A stretch of DNA of 64,000 nt, taken from the NCBI GenBank assembly GCA_023443125.1, contig JAEZVO010000065.1, positions 1-64,000 of the forward strand, written 5' to 3'. This DNA is from Actinomycetes bacterium (lineage in GTDB: Bacteria; Actinomycetota; Actinomycetes; Propionibacteriales; Propionibacteriaceae). The position numbers and the translations under genes were made by a program. The notes beneath the pieces were generated by a model that saw only the letters and a program-made list of their open reading frames with translations, was not told the origin of the DNA and ran no database searches. This document shows, piece by piece, positions 63,411 to 64,000 of the stretch (positions are counted from its first letter, which is position 1; each line of letters begins with the position of its first letter).

Positions 63411-64000
63411 TCACCCCCGACGAGCTGAGAGCCTGGCTATCCGCCGCCCCTGAACACGGCGAGCAGGTCGAGGTGTTCCTCAAGACATCGCACCAGCGCA
63501 CCATCCACCAGGGAGAAGGCGGACTACACAAGACGACCCACTCCCATCACCGTGAGATCGAGGTGCGGAGCTGGAAGGGGCCAACATGCGGAGCATGCCG
63601 CCTCGACAGCACCGACCTCCCCACACTCACCGAAGGCTTGGCCCTCGCGCGAAGCTTGCGCCAACCGGCACCAGCGCTTTGGCAATCACCAGCTCACCGC
63701 GCTCCACTGCACTCCGACGACACTCTCAGCTGGAACGACGGGGAAATCCCGAGTCAACTGGAACTGGACATCACGCTCCGCCGCGCCTCCCCCCGCGACA
63801 GCAACGCAGGAATATCCGCAGTCATTCGCAGGTTCCTGCTCGCCGATACCTGCGGGACCTTCGCTTCCTACCATCAACGCGAGTGCCAGCTCCTAGCCAC
63901 AGCATCAGGGCGGCGGTTCGCCACCGGCGGCACCACACCCGCGGACTTGACAGATCCCACCTGGCAAGACCCCACCTCCATCCCCGAGCCCCTCTCCCCG
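63407..64000 (+). CDS. TldE/PmbA-like partner protein, partial
   Basis: Starting at ATG 63407 (ATGA overlap with tldD), the frame is open to the window edge, giving 198 residues (MITPDELRAWLSAAPEHGEQ...). The Glu-rich start, HREIEVRSWKG and SRLRQ-like helices fit the TldE/PmbA half, which lacks the zinc motif. It is unfinished here, so other genes of the operon may follow outside. The call rests on position next to tldD and weak resemblance. Confidence 0.7.
   Translation, partial: MITPDELRAWLSAAPEHGEQVEVFLKTSHQRTIHQGEGGLHKTTHSHHREIEVRSWKGPTCGACRLDSTDLPTLTEGLALARSLRQPAPALWQSPAHRAPLHSDDTLSWNDGEIPSQLELDITLRRASPRDSNAGISAVIRRFLLADTCGTFASYHQRECQLLATASGRRFATGGTTPADLTDPTWQDPTSIPEPLSP

Noticed and set aside
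58141..64000. Standard PQQ or mycofactocin biosynthesis
   Set aside because: No PqqB, PqqC, MftB, MftD or MftF equivalents are seen, and a nucleotidyltransferase and NDK-like gene are foreign to both pathways. Only the peptide motif and the PqqD/radical SAM logic are shared.

Overview
This window looks like a piece of a high-GC actinobacterial chromosome. The dnaK-grpE-dnaJ-hspR operon with HAIR operators, DUF3000 and the FHA/MoxR/DUF58/transglutaminase-like operon all point that way. A Propionibacteriaceae-like host is my best guess, but this is inference and no search was run. The window mixes conserved housekeeping blocks with accessory islands marked by palindromic repeats, toxin-antitoxin genes, pseudogenes and one decayed IS element. 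No tRNA, rRNA or CRISPR array was seen. Left third (1-18.5 kb): a partial regulator-like gene and DUF3000, then a sugar-acid catabolic region: gnd, a PfkB sugar kinase, a LarA-type nickel-pincer racemase/epimerase, the cofactor genes larE-larB-larC, a LacI regulator, uxaC and a fructuronate-reductase-like gene. Inserted among these are three toxin-type modules (Fic, VapBC, HepT-MntA) separated by three copies of one 50-bp palindrome, and a GH38 alpha-mannosidase that has lost its catalytic domain. Middle (18.5-49.7 kb): mostly conserved genes on the minus strand. These are the HspR-controlled chaperone operon, hrpB with a repeat inserted in frame, nadE, thrC, a two-component system whose kinase ends in repeat-encoded residues, deoC, and a five-gene chain with 1-nt overlaps. 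That chain runs FHA protein, 2070-aa Ig-like/FnIII giant protein, MoxR ATPase, DUF58, non-catalytic transglutaminase-like protein, and an RDD-FHA protein follows. A MalY-type lyase and an internally duplicated unknown protein follow. Right end (49.7-64 kb): accessory DNA. A decayed IS with intact 25-bp inverted repeats is followed by a small secreted protein with its own ABC transporter. Next comes a dead Panacea/Doc-type toxin-antitoxin pair, with a frameshifted antitoxin and a toxin lacking the catalytic His. Last is the most interesting locus, a tightly coupled operon from 55.5 kb to beyond the window edge. It encodes an ABC exporter, an 18-residue acidic peptide with an E-x3-Y motif, and a nucleotidyltransferase fused to a PqqD-like domain. 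It continues with an NDK-like protein, a PNPOx-like flavoprotein, a SPASM radical SAM enzyme with unusual Cys spacing (CX6CX5C), TldD and TldE. I read this as a candidate undescribed ribosomal-peptide pathway, making either an exported peptide or a PQQ-like peptide-derived small molecule.
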